A stretch of 64,000 bases of DNA, taken from Armigeres subalbatus. Lineage: Eukaryota > Arthropoda > Insecta > Diptera > Culicidae. A model generated the notes under the pieces. It was not told the origin of the DNA. It did no database searches and saw only the letters and a list, made by a program, of their open reading frames with translations. Made by a program: the position numbers and the translations under genes. Below are positions 50,046 through 61,956 of this stretch, piece after piece; position 1 is the first letter of the stretch, and each line of letters opens with the position of its first letter. The stretch lies in the NCBI RefSeq assembly GCF_024139115.2, contig NC_085141.1:216603783-216667782 (forward strand), read 5' to 3'.

Positions 50046-50713
50046 CTAAATAAGCACATAATTTTCTTGAATAATGTTTTGGCAATTTATTATTTTTGCG
50101 GAATTTATTGCGCCTAAAAATTGATATTTTCGGCCAAAAGATAGTAGAGGGAGTCTTAATTGAAAATTATTAGTATCGGCCTTCACATAAACTTCATAAA
50201 AGTCAATTTTTGTCACTGCAAACGAAATTCAAAGTCACTATTTGGTCACTTTTTCTGCAGATGAAAGTCACTATTTGGTCCCTTTTTTCGCCAGTATTGG
50301 TCACTAAAGTCACTATTTTGAGCGGCATTGACCACTACCAGCCCTGTAATTAATTGAAGTTGATATAGTAACAATTTAATCAGATTTGCAAATAAACAAA
50401 AACGATCTGATTACCATCACAGATATGAATTTCATAACTTTCCATTACTATCCAGCAAAAAGGTAAATTTAAAAAAATTGTCGTTTTCATCTACAGATTC
50501 TCATAAGCATCGGTAGTGATACTTCGAGTTTATACTAAAATGCAAAACTTGTGATACCTCTCGCATAGATTTCAAAAGTTCCACCAAGAATCGCGTTTCA
50601 TGTTTTTACAAGACCATTTAACGTGTATCACCCGTAAGCATCAATAAAATTAATATTCTAAGTCGTCAACAAAACTAAAACTTGTGTTACCGCTCCGTCG
50701 ATATCAAAAGTTT

Positions 50714-51809
50714 CATTGATTTCAAGGCGGCGTACGATTCAGTGAAACGGAATTAATTATGGCAAAATATGCTTGAACATGGTTTTCCGACGAAACTGAT
50801 ACGGCTGATTCGTATAACGTTGGACGGATCGAAATCAAGTGTAAGGGTTGCGGATGAAATATCGACGTCATTTGTTACCTTAGATGGATTTAAGCAGGGT
50901 GATGCACTCTCGAATCTGATGTTCAATAAGGCGCTCGAGGGAGCGATTAGGAGAGCTGGTGTGCAAAGAAGCGGTACCATAATCACAATATCGCATATGC
51001 TCCTGGGGTTTGCGGACAATATCGATATTATCGGAATTGATTGTTGTGCCGTGGAAGAGGCTTTTGCGCCTTTCAAGAGGGAGACAGCGAGGATTGGACT
51101 CACGATCAATACCAGCAAAACGAAGTAAATGGTCGCTGGCAATCAACGTGGGTTCATTAGTGGTGGTGGTAGCGAAATGGTGCGCAATCCAGCGCTGGAT
51201 GGTGAAAAATTTGAAGTGTTAGAAGAATTTGTGTATCTTGGAACTTTAGTGACGTGCGATAATGATGTTACCCGCGAGGTGAAAAGGCGTATTGCAGCTG
51301 CAAATAGGGCTTATTACGGACTTCGTAACCAGCTTAACTCCCGTAGTCTGCAAACGAAGACAAAATTCGCGCCTTATACTACTCTAATTATTCCGGTGTC
51401 TTTATACGGCCATGAAATATGGACGTTAAAGGAGACTGATCGGAGAGCTTTCGGAGTTTTTGAACGTAATGTCCTGCGGACAAAACTCGGCGGTAAACAT
51501 GAGAACGGTATCTGGCGGCGTCGCATGAATCACGAGTTGTACCAAGTGTATAAAGGGCCGGATATTGTTAAGCTTATACAACACGGCAGACTACGGTGGG
51601 CTGGACACGTTGTTCGTATGCAGGAAGAACGTCAAGCGAAGATAATATTTAGCAGAGAACCCGGAAGAGGCCGCAGGCTTCGTGGAAGGCTGCCTACACG
51701 ATGGCTTTTTGCATTTGAAGAGGACCTGAGGGCGCTCTATGTTCTGGGCGACTGGAAGCGCTTGGCCCAGGATCGAGTCCAGTGGAGAAGGATACTCCAT
51801 TCGGCGTAG
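50714..51809 (+). pseudogene. RT palm to C-terminus of the non-LTR element
   Basis: DFKAAYDSVKRN, an in-frame stop, LWQNMLEHGFP, FKQGDALSNLMFNKALEG. The catalytic box reads LLGFADNIDIIG, so the second catalytic Asp is Asn. GLTINTSKTK is followed by an in-frame TAA at 51126 where other copies have a Tyr codon. Then MVAGN and the 226-residue C-terminal frame with EFVYLGTLVTCDND, ENGIWRRRMNHELYQVY, RLRWAGHVVRM and WKRLAQDRVQWRRIL, ending at 51809. Confidence 0.9.
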
Positions 51810-51885
51810 GTTCATCGAAGAGCTGTAGCCCATCAAGTATCAAGTAAGTACCACTTTCAATGATTAATTTATCGACTAGTTGTTG

Positions 51886-52005
51886 GCCGAAGCAAGGGAA
51901 ACCCCCTCACAAAGAATAACAATACTAGAGTTCCTTCTCACTCCACGGCAGGTTACTGACTGATAACTCTGCCAGCAGCTGCAGCTCTCTTTTTCTCAAC
52001 AAATA
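51886..52005 (-). repeat. copia LTR fragment
   Basis: TGTTGGCCGAAGCAAGGG to CTGATAACTCTGCCAGCAGCTGCAG matches the shared R/U5 block of the two LTRs at 35071 and 35550. Confidence 0.65.
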
Positions 52006-52153
52006 TAAGAAATCAGTATTAAAAAATAATGTTTTTGAAAGCATAAACATTTTTTAAAATAGTGACCAAGTACACATATGATGTCTTCAAAGAATATGTT
52101 TGGGCCAATTTTTAAAATATCTACGGTAAATTTGTTGGCCTTGCCTAAATTAT

Positions 52154-53147
52154 CACACCAAATTTTAGTTTGAATGTTCGGTAATTTTTTTTTACATTTT
52201 TGATCCGTAAAATGAAATTTTCGCTGAATGATCAGTAAAATTAGTACAATTTACAAATGTATGTCACAGAACTACAAGGTATCAGCAATTCAAATGAGAA
52301 TTATGCTGAACAATTGTATTTTTTTACCGAAAAACTCAGGAAATCAAGGTCTGTCATTGCACCCCAACTTTTCAGTAAAAAAAATTGTTAACGTTCAGTA
52401 AATATTTGAAAGAATGCTGAAAAAATTGGTAAAAACTAATGAACTTTACTGAACAAGTCAGTAATAACACATCTGTCAAATGTCAGCTATTCTCTATCAA
52501 ACGCGCGCAGAAGTCGAAGCGAATTCACGATCCTGGAGAAAAAGTGAGATTTTTTCGCTAGTGGACAGTGTAAACAAAGTTTCAAAGTTATGGAGGATGT
52601 GCTGGACGTATTCCCCGTGATCGATGAAGGAATAAGTGCTCACTACCTGCCCTTGAGACAAGCAGTTTTTTTGTTCTTCTCCTCCTTGCCTTGGTGGGTG
52701 CAGGAACACTGACCACGACAGGCGGAAAGTTTATGCGTACTCTACATAATTATGTTTCTTTTTCCATATAAATTTGCAGTAAATTTAAAAACGGGCTTGA
52801 CATTATTGAAGCCAACTTAACGTATCGAATAAAAATAATAAAAATTCATTGAAAATATGTTGTGCTTTATTTTATTTATTAACAAATTTTCTATTCATTT
52901 CCCGAATTTCTCAGTAAAATCTACTGAAAAGTTTGTAATAAATGACAACTGACGATGATTTGTAAATTTTACGGTACGATTTACGGTATTGATTGGAAGT
53001 AGTCAGTAATTTTTGACAGCTGAGTATTTCTTGCCAAATTTGCTGATCGCTCAGTAAACCAAACTTTTACTGAACTGATTACTGAGTGTTCAGCTGTTTG
53101 AAAGTCAGTAAAATTTTTACCGTATACAGTAAAAAAAACTTGGTGTG
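52154..53147. mobile_element. About 1 kb TIR element rich in CAGTAAAA words
   Basis: CACACCAA at the left and TTGGTGTG at the right. CAGTAAAA, GGTAAAAA and their complements recur throughout. ORF 52497-52709 (minus) has no motif. Confidence 0.6.
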
Positions 53148-53702
53148 TAGGTTTCAATAATTTATCTCAAATGGGGCAAGATGATTATGAAACAATCAAA
53201 CGATACACCAAATACACAACACAATTACACAACCTACAATTATGATTAACTATGCGCTGAATCTGTTTAGTAACGTACATTATCAAATTTACCAAAATTT
53301 CAAACTGATTTCCATTATTCAATATGAATTTCATAAAATCATTAAACAATAATAACTTATCCCGAAAACAGTTTCACTGTTTCAATATAACCAATGCATA
53401 TGAAAACTTTTTATTTTTTGTTATTATTGGTGCTCTAATACATTTCAGTTCAGCCCGTAGTATATTTGCACCAGTCAAACTACGCACATTTATCGGTATT
53501 ATCGTTCGTTTAGCAATTCGCGTTCTAGTCTAGATGTTATAGATAAAATGCAACAAAAAGAACTGTAGTATTGTAAATAATATAGAAAAGCATGCTTGCT
53601 GAGAAGGCATTAAGCATCATCCTCAAAGCGCCCATCTTGCCCCGTCCTACCCTACCATAAAAAAGGCATGTGAAAAGCTACGGCTTGCGTTGAATCACAT
53701 AA
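53148..53702. other. No feature recognised
   Basis: The 69-residue plus ORF at 53324-53533 has a hydrophobic middle but no start context or homology that I can recognise. Confidence 0.4.
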
Positions 53703-53867
53703 GGGTTCTTTCTAAAACTACGTAACGCTAAATCTGGTGATTTTGGACTCCCAAACTCCCCCTCGTAACACTTTTTGTATGGAAGGTTTATTTTTTTGTA
53801 TGGATCGTAACGCTCGGCTTGACTCCTTCCCTCCCCCTTTAGCGTTACGTAATTTGTGCAAGGCCCC
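53703..53867. mobile_element. Short MITE, relative of 11177-11343
   Basis: ACTACGTAACGCTAAA at left and TTTAGCGTTACGTAATT at right, GGG/CCCC ends, and TAA on both sides. Confidence 0.7.
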
Positions 53868-55379
53868 TAACATATAGGCATCTTTGCCGTGAAATGTGGT
53901 CCTTCCATGATTTTGAACCGCTAGCGAACCTAGCGGTGAAAGTCAAGCTTTACTGAACAACGAGAATAAGACAGAGCAGCAGTGCATGCTTGGATGTCTC
54001 TTTCTTTCGCCTTGGATCGCCGTTTATCGATTGTTGATACACAAAGGGTCCACTTTGAAACGTGCTGTTTGTACTATGCCTATATGCCTATCTGTTTTGT
54101 GGTTAAACCCCCGTAACGCTGGGTAGACACCTTTGCGTGGTGTGTTACGGTGTAAGATCTACAACGGTCATATTGTCAGCTTCAGGCAAATCCTGACCCA
54201 ACGAATACCTTCCCCAATATCCTACTCCGTGGTACTTATGAGGGTGTCGCTGAGTCGGGGGCCTCTCGTTAAGTAAGTACTACACCAACACTTCCTTCCC
54301 CTCCCAAGTTACGGTGAAGATGGGCGTGGCCAGGAGTAGTAATCCTCATGCTTTTGTGATTTTTATCCTAGATTGAAATCAAGGACAACACCCACCTTGA
54401 TTTCTGATAGCAATCTGAATAAGGATTTCAAAAGAAAAACATGAGTATCACTAGTGTCCAATCTACGAAGTACACCGTAACTATGCTATGCTATGCTATG
54501 CTATGCCTATCTGTTTTGTGGTTAAATACTCTTCTGTTCATAAAATCAACCACCCTTATTATGGCCTACTTAATAGTTGAGCTACGGAAGGCCCCCAGCT
54601 GTAACAGAGAAAATATTCGATCTCTCTTATCTTCTCCAGTCAGTAGAGCTTATTTTCAACTCATGGACACAAACCTGATGATGTGATACTTCTCTCTTAC
54701 CCAGGTGCACGTTTTTGCTAATGTGCATTGTGCGCTATGGCATACTGCGCAACCAAAACAAATGTGAACACTTTTGAATAAAACATTTTGTTTGACGAAT
54801 CCACATAGGAGTACATTTCACAAGCTTCGGGAGAATTACCGAGGCTGGAACCATAAATCCAAAATAATATTATAAATTCAGGCACTTTAAGGAGAATATA
54901 GCATTTTTTTTAAATGGATTAAAGATAACCTAGATATGTCGTTGCGTTATTCAAAAGTTAAAATATGTTTAAAATTAATTTTATTGCGATTGTACAAGAT
55001 ATAAAAAAAAACTTTATCAAAATTTTGGCAATCAAGAAATATGAAATATAAATAATTGATTTTAAGGAACGCACCAGTAGTTATAATACAAGTTCAGCAT
55101 TAGTTATGCATTACGATGCAATACTCTATGTTGCTTGCATAGATTATGCTTAATTAGCTATATCTGTACATATATGCAGTAGCTCCTATAATCATAATGA
55201 ATCGTTTGGATTGCTTACACCACTTGTCTGAGCGTAATCTCGCACTCGCTAGTCATTGCTTAGTAGTACAGACAAATCAATCAACCGCACGCTCCCATAT
55301 ATCGAGAGATAGCAAATTATAGCTGGCAGAGAGTCTTTGAGCTAAATTAAACAAGCACAAGATAACGAGAAGAGCATGT
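53868..55379. repeat. Mostly featureless; dispersed repeat at about 54085-54400 and CTATG microsatellite
   Basis: 54300-54400 contains the reverse of the 4095-4135 sequence. A (CTATG)-type array of about 25 bp lies at 54480-54507. Beyond this no exon was recognised. Confidence 0.45.
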
Positions 55380-55670
55380 GGATTGGCGAGTAATGATACG
55401 GTATGCTCCAAACAAATCAATCTAGGTATATTGTCTATCCGGAATAAAGTTAGAGCGCTTTTTATACCGAACTTGGATTTTTCTCCAGATACAGGCAATT
55501 TTTCCAACTTCGGAAGTAGTGCGCTGAATTCGCCTAAAGATGCGCTATACAACGCATCAATTAGTTTGACAGATAAAACTTCGAAAGAAAGTTCGGTTCG
55601 GAAGTCCCGACCTACGAATTCTAAGTTGGTGCAAAGCCGACAATATTCAGTTGTAGATTAGTGTCAATTT
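55380..55670. repeat. Dispersed segment shared with 5470-5720, open on both strands
   Basis: A 92-residue plus ORF (55383-55661) and a 91-residue minus ORF (55277-55552) overlap. The related copy at 5470-5720 is broken. The origin is unknown, either TE or an old viral or gene insertion, and I cannot choose a coding strand. Confidence 0.5.
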
Positions 55671-56544
55671 TGAGTAACTCATGTTCAGTGAGACCCACAC
55701 AGCTCATGCAAAATTTATTATCCAATGTTATGCTGATAATATATTATTAGCAGTTATTAGCATTTTTCCGAAGTGTTGTTTGCAGATTAAAAGTAGCGCG
55801 TTTGATTTTTATATGGATAGGGTAACGGGAGGTAATGCTAGGCCTGGATGCAACGTTGGCCCATGGCCCATCACGCAAATTAATCAATAATTCACCAATA
55901 ATACATCGTTTTGTAGAGAGTTATTTATAAATGCTTCTTTGAAAAAGTGTATCAAGCCGACTTTATTTATATTACGCAAGATTCATGCACTTCTTCAACT
56001 GATAAACGCAATAAACCTGCGTGAAAAGTAGCTTAGACTCGGTTTGTTAGCAACCACTTAAATAGGCAGGTAGTGCAAGAGATTTTTCATTTGCCCAATA
56101 AAGTAGTGCACATTAGATGAACAGATAACAATCACACTGTTTTAGCATTCATATGAAATTCATTATTTTCATTAGTATAGTGACACAATTAACCAAAAAT
56201 TTTTTGAACAACATTAGAACATTCGTTGCCATAATACGGCTGATGATTTTTACTTGAAGCAGCACATTAAAATTGCATACCTTACGGCTTATACAAACGA
56301 TTTACAGTGAATAATGCACCAACATTCCATGGGCTGAAAAAGCATCCAACACAAGAGCCGAGATTAGGAAAATTGGCTGAACATAAAGTCCATTTCGAGC
56401 GAAATTTTTGATGGATTAAATAATATAATAGATTGTGAACAATTATTGTTGTTTTTGACTACTTAGCGTAATAACCAATAGAGCAATTCCAAGCAACTGC
56501 ATCAAAATTTAACAAAATTTTTAATTCATGATTTTCTATTGAGT
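55671..56544. other. AT-rich, no feature recognised
   Basis: No exon. A GGTTTGTTAGCAACCAC phrase at about 56046 resembles part of the 154 bp insert at 17867-18020. Confidence 0.4.
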
Positions 56545-56756
56545 TGAAACTTTGCACAGTTTTTCAATTTCATCTAAATCGTCATTTTTCGATATCAAAT
56601 ATTTTTATTGAGTCACGACTAACTTTTCAAAAGGGTGTATGTGAAAATGGTTCAACAATAGTAGTAGTAAAATTCTTCTTTATTGTTTCATTTTCTGTTC
56701 TACAATTATTTTTACCATGTACAGTGATCGGCCGGCTTGGCCCTCCAACTCCAATT

Positions 56757-56789
56757 TTAATTATTATTATTATTATTATTATTATTATT
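56757..56789. repeat. (ATT)n microsatellite in the Jockey 3' UTR
   Basis: About 11 units on the plus strand. Confidence 0.9.
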
Positions 56790-57210
56790 TTTATGTTTCT
56801 ACTTAATTTTTAAAATCTAATGTATCATGACGGCCTTCAGGAGGCGCTAGTGTGTTTTTAAAATTTGATAACCTAACTACTATGTACACTAATATTTACA
56901 ACTAGTTTATTTGTGGACGCAATAGCGCCCGTGGCAAGTGTTTTTTTTCAATTTTTAAGAGTGATAGATTCTTTTCTGCATTAAAAAAATCGAAATTTTC
57001 AACGTCTGTTGTCTGTGATTTTTTTCACCAAATGCTGTGTCTGGTTGTCTAAGATTAGCACTGGTTTTGTTTTCTCCATCTGATAGTGAAAAAGAATTGA
57101 AGTGTCAAATATTTTATTTTTTGTCTGAATTTCCCCGCGTGATGCGTCTGGTTGGCTAGTCACCGGACAGACAAACAGGGCTATTATATATATGATAAAA
57201 ATTTGATATC

Positions 57211-58238
57211 CTAGATTGAAACTAGCGCCCTAATTGGAGCCTGATCCGAATGCAAGCAACGGACCCTAAACTTTTCTTTACACTCACCAAAGCGTTCATG
57301 TAAGGTTTTTATCCCGGCCAGACGGTGGACCTCGGATGTTCTTGTCCTGGGAGGGGTGTTGAGGATCATTCTCAGGAATTTGTTTTGGACCCGTTGAAGT
57401 TTGAGGTGGTGGGTTTTAGCGCAGCTCTCCCAGACCGGCATGCCGTATTCGATCACAGGGAGGATGATTTGCTTGTAGACAGCAAGCTTATTTTTCAGGG
57501 ACAATGACGACCGGCGGTTGATCAAAGGGTATAGTAGTTTCAACAAGACGTTACACTTTGTCACCGTTTTGTCAACCTGTTGCCTGAAAATAAGCTTGCT
57601 GTCGAGGGTCAAGCCAAGGTAGCCGGCCTCATTGGCCCATTCCACAGTCGTGCCATTGAGGATGATTTTACAGTCCCCAGGCGGCACAAGTTTAGGGGAT
57701 TTGGAGTGGGGGAAAATGATGACCTGGGTCTTCGCCGCGTTGATACAGATCTTCCAGCTGGTGAGGTACTCTGTCAGGGCATCCAGGCCTCGTTGGAGTT
57801 TTGCCACTAGCGCTCTGATCACTCTACCGTTGTAGACGATGGATGTGTCATCTGCGAACAGAGACAGAATGCCGCCTTCTGGAGGTTCTGGCATGTCGGA
57901 GGTGAACAGATTGAAAAGCAGGGGCCCGAGGATACTGCCCTGAGGGACGCCTGCGACGATGTTGTGCGCATTGGAACTCGCTCCGCTGATTGAGACCCGG
58001 AATGTCCTTGCCGACAGGTAATTGTTGATGATTTTCACCAGGTAGCTGGGAAGATTGTAGCGTTGTAGTTTGTACACCAGGCCATCATGCCATACATTGT
58101 CAAATGCCTTCTCGACATCGAGTAAGGCCATTGCGGATGTTTCGAGACAAATTTGTTCCGTCGGAGGAAGTTGGTAACGCGGGTCAGTTGGTGAACGGTT
58201 GATCCCCCGCGTCGGAAACCAAATTGTTCCTGGAGCAA
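57211..58238 (-). pseudogene. Jockey ORF2, RT C-terminal half
   Basis: Minus strand: LQEQFGFRRGGSTVHQLTRV (58238 onward), a frameshift near 58130, then ALLDVEKAFDNVWHDGLVYK, AGVPQGSILGPLLFNLFTSD, the catalytic LSLFADDTSIVYN (about 57855) and LGLTLDSKLIFRQQV in the thumb. The frame ends PIRALVSI-stop at 57211. All palm residues are present. Confidence 0.95.
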
Positions 58239-58286
58239 GATGTTGAGATTTTCTGCAGTCTCAAGTAACCGGTGATGAATAGCTTT

Positions 58287-59873
58287 TTAGAATAGCTTGG
58301 ATAACCCTGAGAGTAGGCTGATGGGACGATAACTTTTGTGGGAGGAAGGATCCTTCCCAGGCTTCCGGATGGGGATGACTTTCGCTGACTTCCAGGACGA
58401 TGGGAAGTAGCTGAGCCGGAGACACTGATTAAAGATCAGCGAGAGGTGCTCAAAGAACGGAGCACTCATGTGTTTGAGCTCGAGATTCAGGATGCTGTCG
58501 AAGTCTGGGGCCTTCATGTTCTTCGACGATTTGATATAGGCCGTCAATTCGTCAGCTGAGATCTCCAACTCCTCCGAGAAGTCGTTGGGAATCAAATGGA
58601 TGTTGTTAGCATGCTCATTGACGGCTGCTTCGTGTGGACTGACGATGTTCTGCCCAATATTGTGTGAGCTGACGAAGTGACGACCTATTTCAGCGACCTT
58701 CTCTGCAGGAGTTATCAAGCGATCCTTAGAGCCATTATTGTCTAGTGGGATCAAAGGTGGAATGGGCCGAGGCTTGGATTTTAGAATTTTGGTCATTTTC
58801 CAGAACGGCTTAGCATAATCTGGGAGAGTGCGGATCTTATTCGAGAAGTCGTTATTTCTGAGGTTCACCATTCTGGCCTTGATAATTTTTGTGATTCGAT
58901 TGCAGCTTGTCTTAAGCTCAGGCAGTCCAGTACGCTGAACCTGCCGGCGAGTGACATTCCGCAATCGAATCAAATCTTTGGTGAGTGTATCGATGTTTAA
59001 GGAGTTGCTTACCTGCCGAGCCGTCGGTACGTGTTGCTCTCGGGCCGCCGTGATCGCCTCCTCGATAGCGCACAGCTGGCGGTCGATACTTTCCGGCGTC
59101 TCCGGACGCACCTCGTAGTCGACGGTGTTATCGACGCACTGCTGGAAACGCTGCCAGTTCACTCGGTGGTAGTTCCGCCGTAACTGCTGGTGCCGATTGA
59201 CCGAGGAGCCCAGTTCCGCCACCACCGGATAGTGATCCGAACTGAGCTCCTGGTATACAACCGGCTGCGAGACGTGGTCACTCAGGTTTGTTACGTAGAG
59301 GTCGAGCGTTGCGTGGGCACCGGACCGACTCAGCCGAGTGGGGGACTCCGGGCTCAGGATCGTGTAGTGGCCTTCCTCCATGTCGTTGCTCCAGATGGTG
59401 CCGTTTCGATTGCCACGACTGTTGCCCCAGGCTTGATGTTTGGCATTCAAGTCGCCGGCAATGATATACTGGCCTTGCCTCCGCGTCAGCTTGACGATGT
59501 CCCTCCGAAGGGCAGCCGATGATCCATCGCCGGCTTTGGCCTGCGTTGGACAGTACGCCACGATGAGCGCGATTGTGCCGACCGAAGTGGTGATTTCGAC
59601 ACCGATGGCCTCGATGACACTGAGCTGGAAGCTTGGAAGCAGACGACAGTTGATGTTGTAGCGAAGAGCGATGGCCACACCTCCTCCCCTGGTCGGCCGG
59701 TCGAGTCGCACGATGCGGAAGTCCGGGATGTTGACGTTCACCTCCGGTTTTAGGTGCGTTTCGGTGATGAACGCCACGTCTATTTCCTTCTCCTCAAGGA
59801 AATCCTTCAGCTCGATTGATTTGCTCTTTAGCGAGCAAGCGTTCCAGTTGACCAGGCCCACCCTAGCAGCCAT
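58287..59873 (-). pseudogene. Jockey ORF2, endonuclease and RT N-terminal half
   Basis: Start chosen at ATG 59873 (MAARVGLVNWNACSL), which overlaps the ORF1 stop by 11 nt, the usual Jockey arrangement. Endonuclease motifs: NWNACSL, FITETHL (catalytic Glu), IIAGDLNAKHQAWGN, LDLYVTN and SSDHYPVVAE. RT fingers: SSWKSAKVIPIRKPGKDPSS and YRPISLLSGLSKLF. A stop codon at 58287-58289 replaces the next residue (expected Glu, before KAIHHRLLE), so the product would lack the RT palm. Confidence 0.95.
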
Positions 59874-61115
59874 TTTCAATGATGAACATGCCAAGTGTGA
59901 AGACCTGGTCGAATCGGGTTTTGCAGCCGCGCAGTCGAGTGGCGAGCTGCGCGAAGATCGGCATCAGTTGCTCCGGAGTGTACAGCGGGGCAGATTCTTC
60001 CGGTGGGACGGCTTCGTTCTCCGACTGCCGACGGAACCCAGGAGGAGGAAGCGGGGCCATTCGCTGGTGGATGGTGCCGACGATGCTGGAGCTTGGACCG
60101 ATGCAGCTGCCGCTGCCAGTCGCTTGTGCGGCTGTAGCGGTGGGAGTATTGGAATCACACGACGGGGAGCCGGGATGGCTGGAAAGTTCACCTCGTTGAT
60201 TACAGGAACACGGTTCTTCTTCGGAATGGTCCTGGTGGAAGCCTTCTTCCGGATTTCCAGGAACTCGGCTCGCTTTGGGCAGCCCTTTGTGGTGGCCTGA
60301 TGTTTATCGCCACAGTTGGCGCTCTTGGGATCAGCCACCTCCATTTTGTCGCACTCGTCCGTCGGATGGGGTTCGCCACACTTGTTGCAGCGCGGCTTCA
60401 TGCGGCAGTTCCTGGTGCCGTGCCCGAAATTGAAGCAGTTGGTGCATTGCGTGACATCGCGGTGCACTGGCCGATATCGCTCCCAGTCAACGACGGTGTA
60501 ATTTATAACGCCATCCAGCTTCAGGTCCTTCCAGGTAGTGGAGCCGTGCTCCAGATGGATCAGGTAAAGCTGGTCGCGATATTTCCTCGCCTTGTCGTGA
60601 CGAGCGATCTTGTGGACGGCTACTGGCTTCAGTCCGCAACTTTCAAGCTCTGCTTGGAGCTCTTCCTCCTTCATGTCGTGAAGTCCTCGCAGCAAAGCCT
60701 TGAGCGGCTTCGTGCCGGGGTGGTCATGAGTGCAGTACTCATACTTGTGGACCTCGAGGAACTCCACAACGGATTGATGATGGTCCCTGTTGGCCGGCAT
60801 CACTTTCACGCCCTCGCTGCAGAGCCGAAAAGTACATTTCAGCCCCTTAGCGATCAGCTGGCGAATTTTTGGGCGTAAATCCGGCGGATCGCCCTTCACA
60901 AACACGGGCGGGCACTTCCCCTTCCGCTCCGGTTGCAACTGCGGCAGCTGCGATTGCTGCTTCTTCCTCTTTTTCGGCGGATTGCCGGCGTCATCAAGCG
61001 GCAACGGCGAAAACACGTTGCTCTGCAAAAGCTGCTTGGAGGGGTTACCCGCGCCTCCAAGAGCAGTGCGCTTAGGCACTTTTCCAGCGACCGAATCGGC
61101 CACCGAGTCTCCCAT
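59863..61115 (-). pseudogene. Jockey ORF1 (gag-like nucleic-acid-binding protein)
   Basis: Likely start at ATG 61115 (MGDSVADSVAG) rather than the in-frame upstream codon at 61265. A Lys-rich stretch (KKRKKQQ) is followed by a PRE_C2HC-type domain (TFRLCSEGVKVMPANRDHHQ, then LKALLRGLHDMKEEELQAEL). Next come zinc knuckles CTNCFNFGHGTRNC, CNKCGEPHPTDEC and a third lacking its first Cys. A frameshift near 60050 sends the frame to a stop at 59964. The true C-terminus (SAPLYTPEQLMPIFAQLATR to IIENGC) lies in another frame and ends at 59863. Confidence 0.9.
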
Positions 61116-61635
61116 GACGGGTCCGGGAGAAAATAACGCCAACGCGACAGGCGAAAACGTAAACAGCGAAAGAACGAGAAAAAAACACTTCGAAAAAATG
61201 CGCGAGCAAAAAACACGTCCGTACGTGTTGCTGTCTCGAACTGGAATTGACAGCTGGTTCAACAATATTCAAAGAGCTGCACAGCAAAAACGGAATGTTC
61301 GATTGTTATGATTTTTTCAGCAAAGTTAGACAACTAAATGGTGATTCTTAAAAAAATATAAACCGTAAAAAAAATTTTTTTTTTGCTTTAGAAAATATCA
61401 TTTTTGTCACAAAAACTCAAGTATCTCAAAACCCTATCTTTTTACGAACGTAATTTTTTTAGGTCCATTATATTAGCTATCTACCATAAAAATTTGGTGA
61501 TGGTAAACTAATAAAACAAAATGATAATTTGGTAAAATCTTTTTCTTTTCTACGATTCGCCCAATCAAAAAGTTCTTTCGCAGTTTTAATTGGATGCTCA
61601 CGTTCTTTGGCTAAACTTGCTCTTGTGGCCATGCG

Positions 61636-61956
61636 CTATGATGGTACGGTGGCAAGGCTCTCAGCACTTGATACTTCTGGTAATTCCTCAGTTGTTGTCG
61701 GTACATCTGGCAATTCCTCAGTTGTTGTCGTTTTCGAACTTCCTGCGCTCTGCTCAACCGATGATATACAGATTGCTCTTTTGTCAACGTTTAGACGACA
61801 GGACGTGCAAATGCGTAAATTTGTATTCAATGTGGACATTGGAGCATAACCAGTCGCTTTCAGTTTATCTATGGTGCTTTCGGTGAGATTTCGTAACTCT
61901 TTTGAACACTTTTTTCCATCAAACGGCCTATAACAGTTGAGAAAGCGGCTACTCAT
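61636..61956 (-). CDS. Unidentified ORF inside the long-inverted-repeat element
   Basis: 106 residues on the minus strand. The first 60 contain an N-terminal FLNCYRPF, then KKCSKELRNLTE and ICTSCRLNV. The spacing suggests a small zinc-binding domain, and Leu-Thr-Glu/Ile-Cys-x2-Cys arrangements like this open some insect TE proteins. The rest is a Thr/Glu/Pro/Ser-rich tail with a duplicated TTTEELP. It could be the first exon of the element's own protein; no transposase core was found. Splicing is possible but not shown. Confidence 0.4.
   Translation of the reverse strand: MSSRFLNCYRPFDGKKCSKELRNLTESTIDKLKATGYAPMSTLNTNLRICTSCRLNVDKRAICISSVEQSAGSSKTTTTEELPDVPTTTEELPEVSSAESLATVPS

Larger units (their letters stand above)
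48822..50346. mobile_element. hAT-like TIR element with AGTGACT subterminal repeats, copy 2
   Basis: The left end CAGGCCTGGTAGCGAGTCAC (48822) and right end CTACCAGCCCTG (50346) match copy 1 (3839-7079) in reverse orientation. TAATTA is duplicated at 48816-48821 and 50347-50352. AGTCACT/AGTGACT words cluster at both ends (48833-48890, 50228-50330). The interior differs from copy 1 and holds a Feilai SINE and a MITE remnant. Confidence 0.75.
48736..50713. repeat. Inserted repeat block around the AGTGACT element
   Basis: Begins with GATGATGATGATGATGG and a GTCCCGCCACATACCCC phrase. After the nested element it continues with two CATAAGCATC/CGTAAGCATC blocks followed by similar TACCTCTCGC/TACCGCTCCG wording (about 50500 and 50630), i.e. 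an imperfect roughly 130 bp duplication. Looks like a non-LTR 3' tail. Confidence 0.5.
48121..51809 (+). mobile_element. Non-LTR retrotransposon (RTE/Loner type), interrupted at about 48736
   Basis: RT fingers at 48121-48735, resuming at about 50714 to the C-terminus at 51806. The interruption consists of about 86 bp plus 367 bp of repeat sequence with the AGTGACT element (48822-50346) in its middle. The 5' truncated copy starts in the linker. This is the best preserved C-terminus of this family in the window. Confidence 0.85.
56661..61254 (-). mobile_element. Jockey-clade non-LTR retrotransposon, nearly full length
   Basis: Bounded by a 13 bp duplication TGGTTCAACAATA (56648-56660 and 61255-61267). 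Minus-strand order: short 5' UTR, ORF1 (gag), ORF2 (endonuclease and RT), and a 3' UTR of about 550 bp with a (TAA)n run near 56757-56789. The complete 5' end with an intact duplication implies full-length insertion. Damage is limited to one gag frameshift, one stop and one frameshift in ORF2, so it is fairly recent. Confidence 0.95.

Noticed and set aside
59671..61311. Long plus-strand ORFs (up to 209 residues)
   Set aside because: Antisense to Jockey ORF1 and ORF2; motifs are only on the minus strand.
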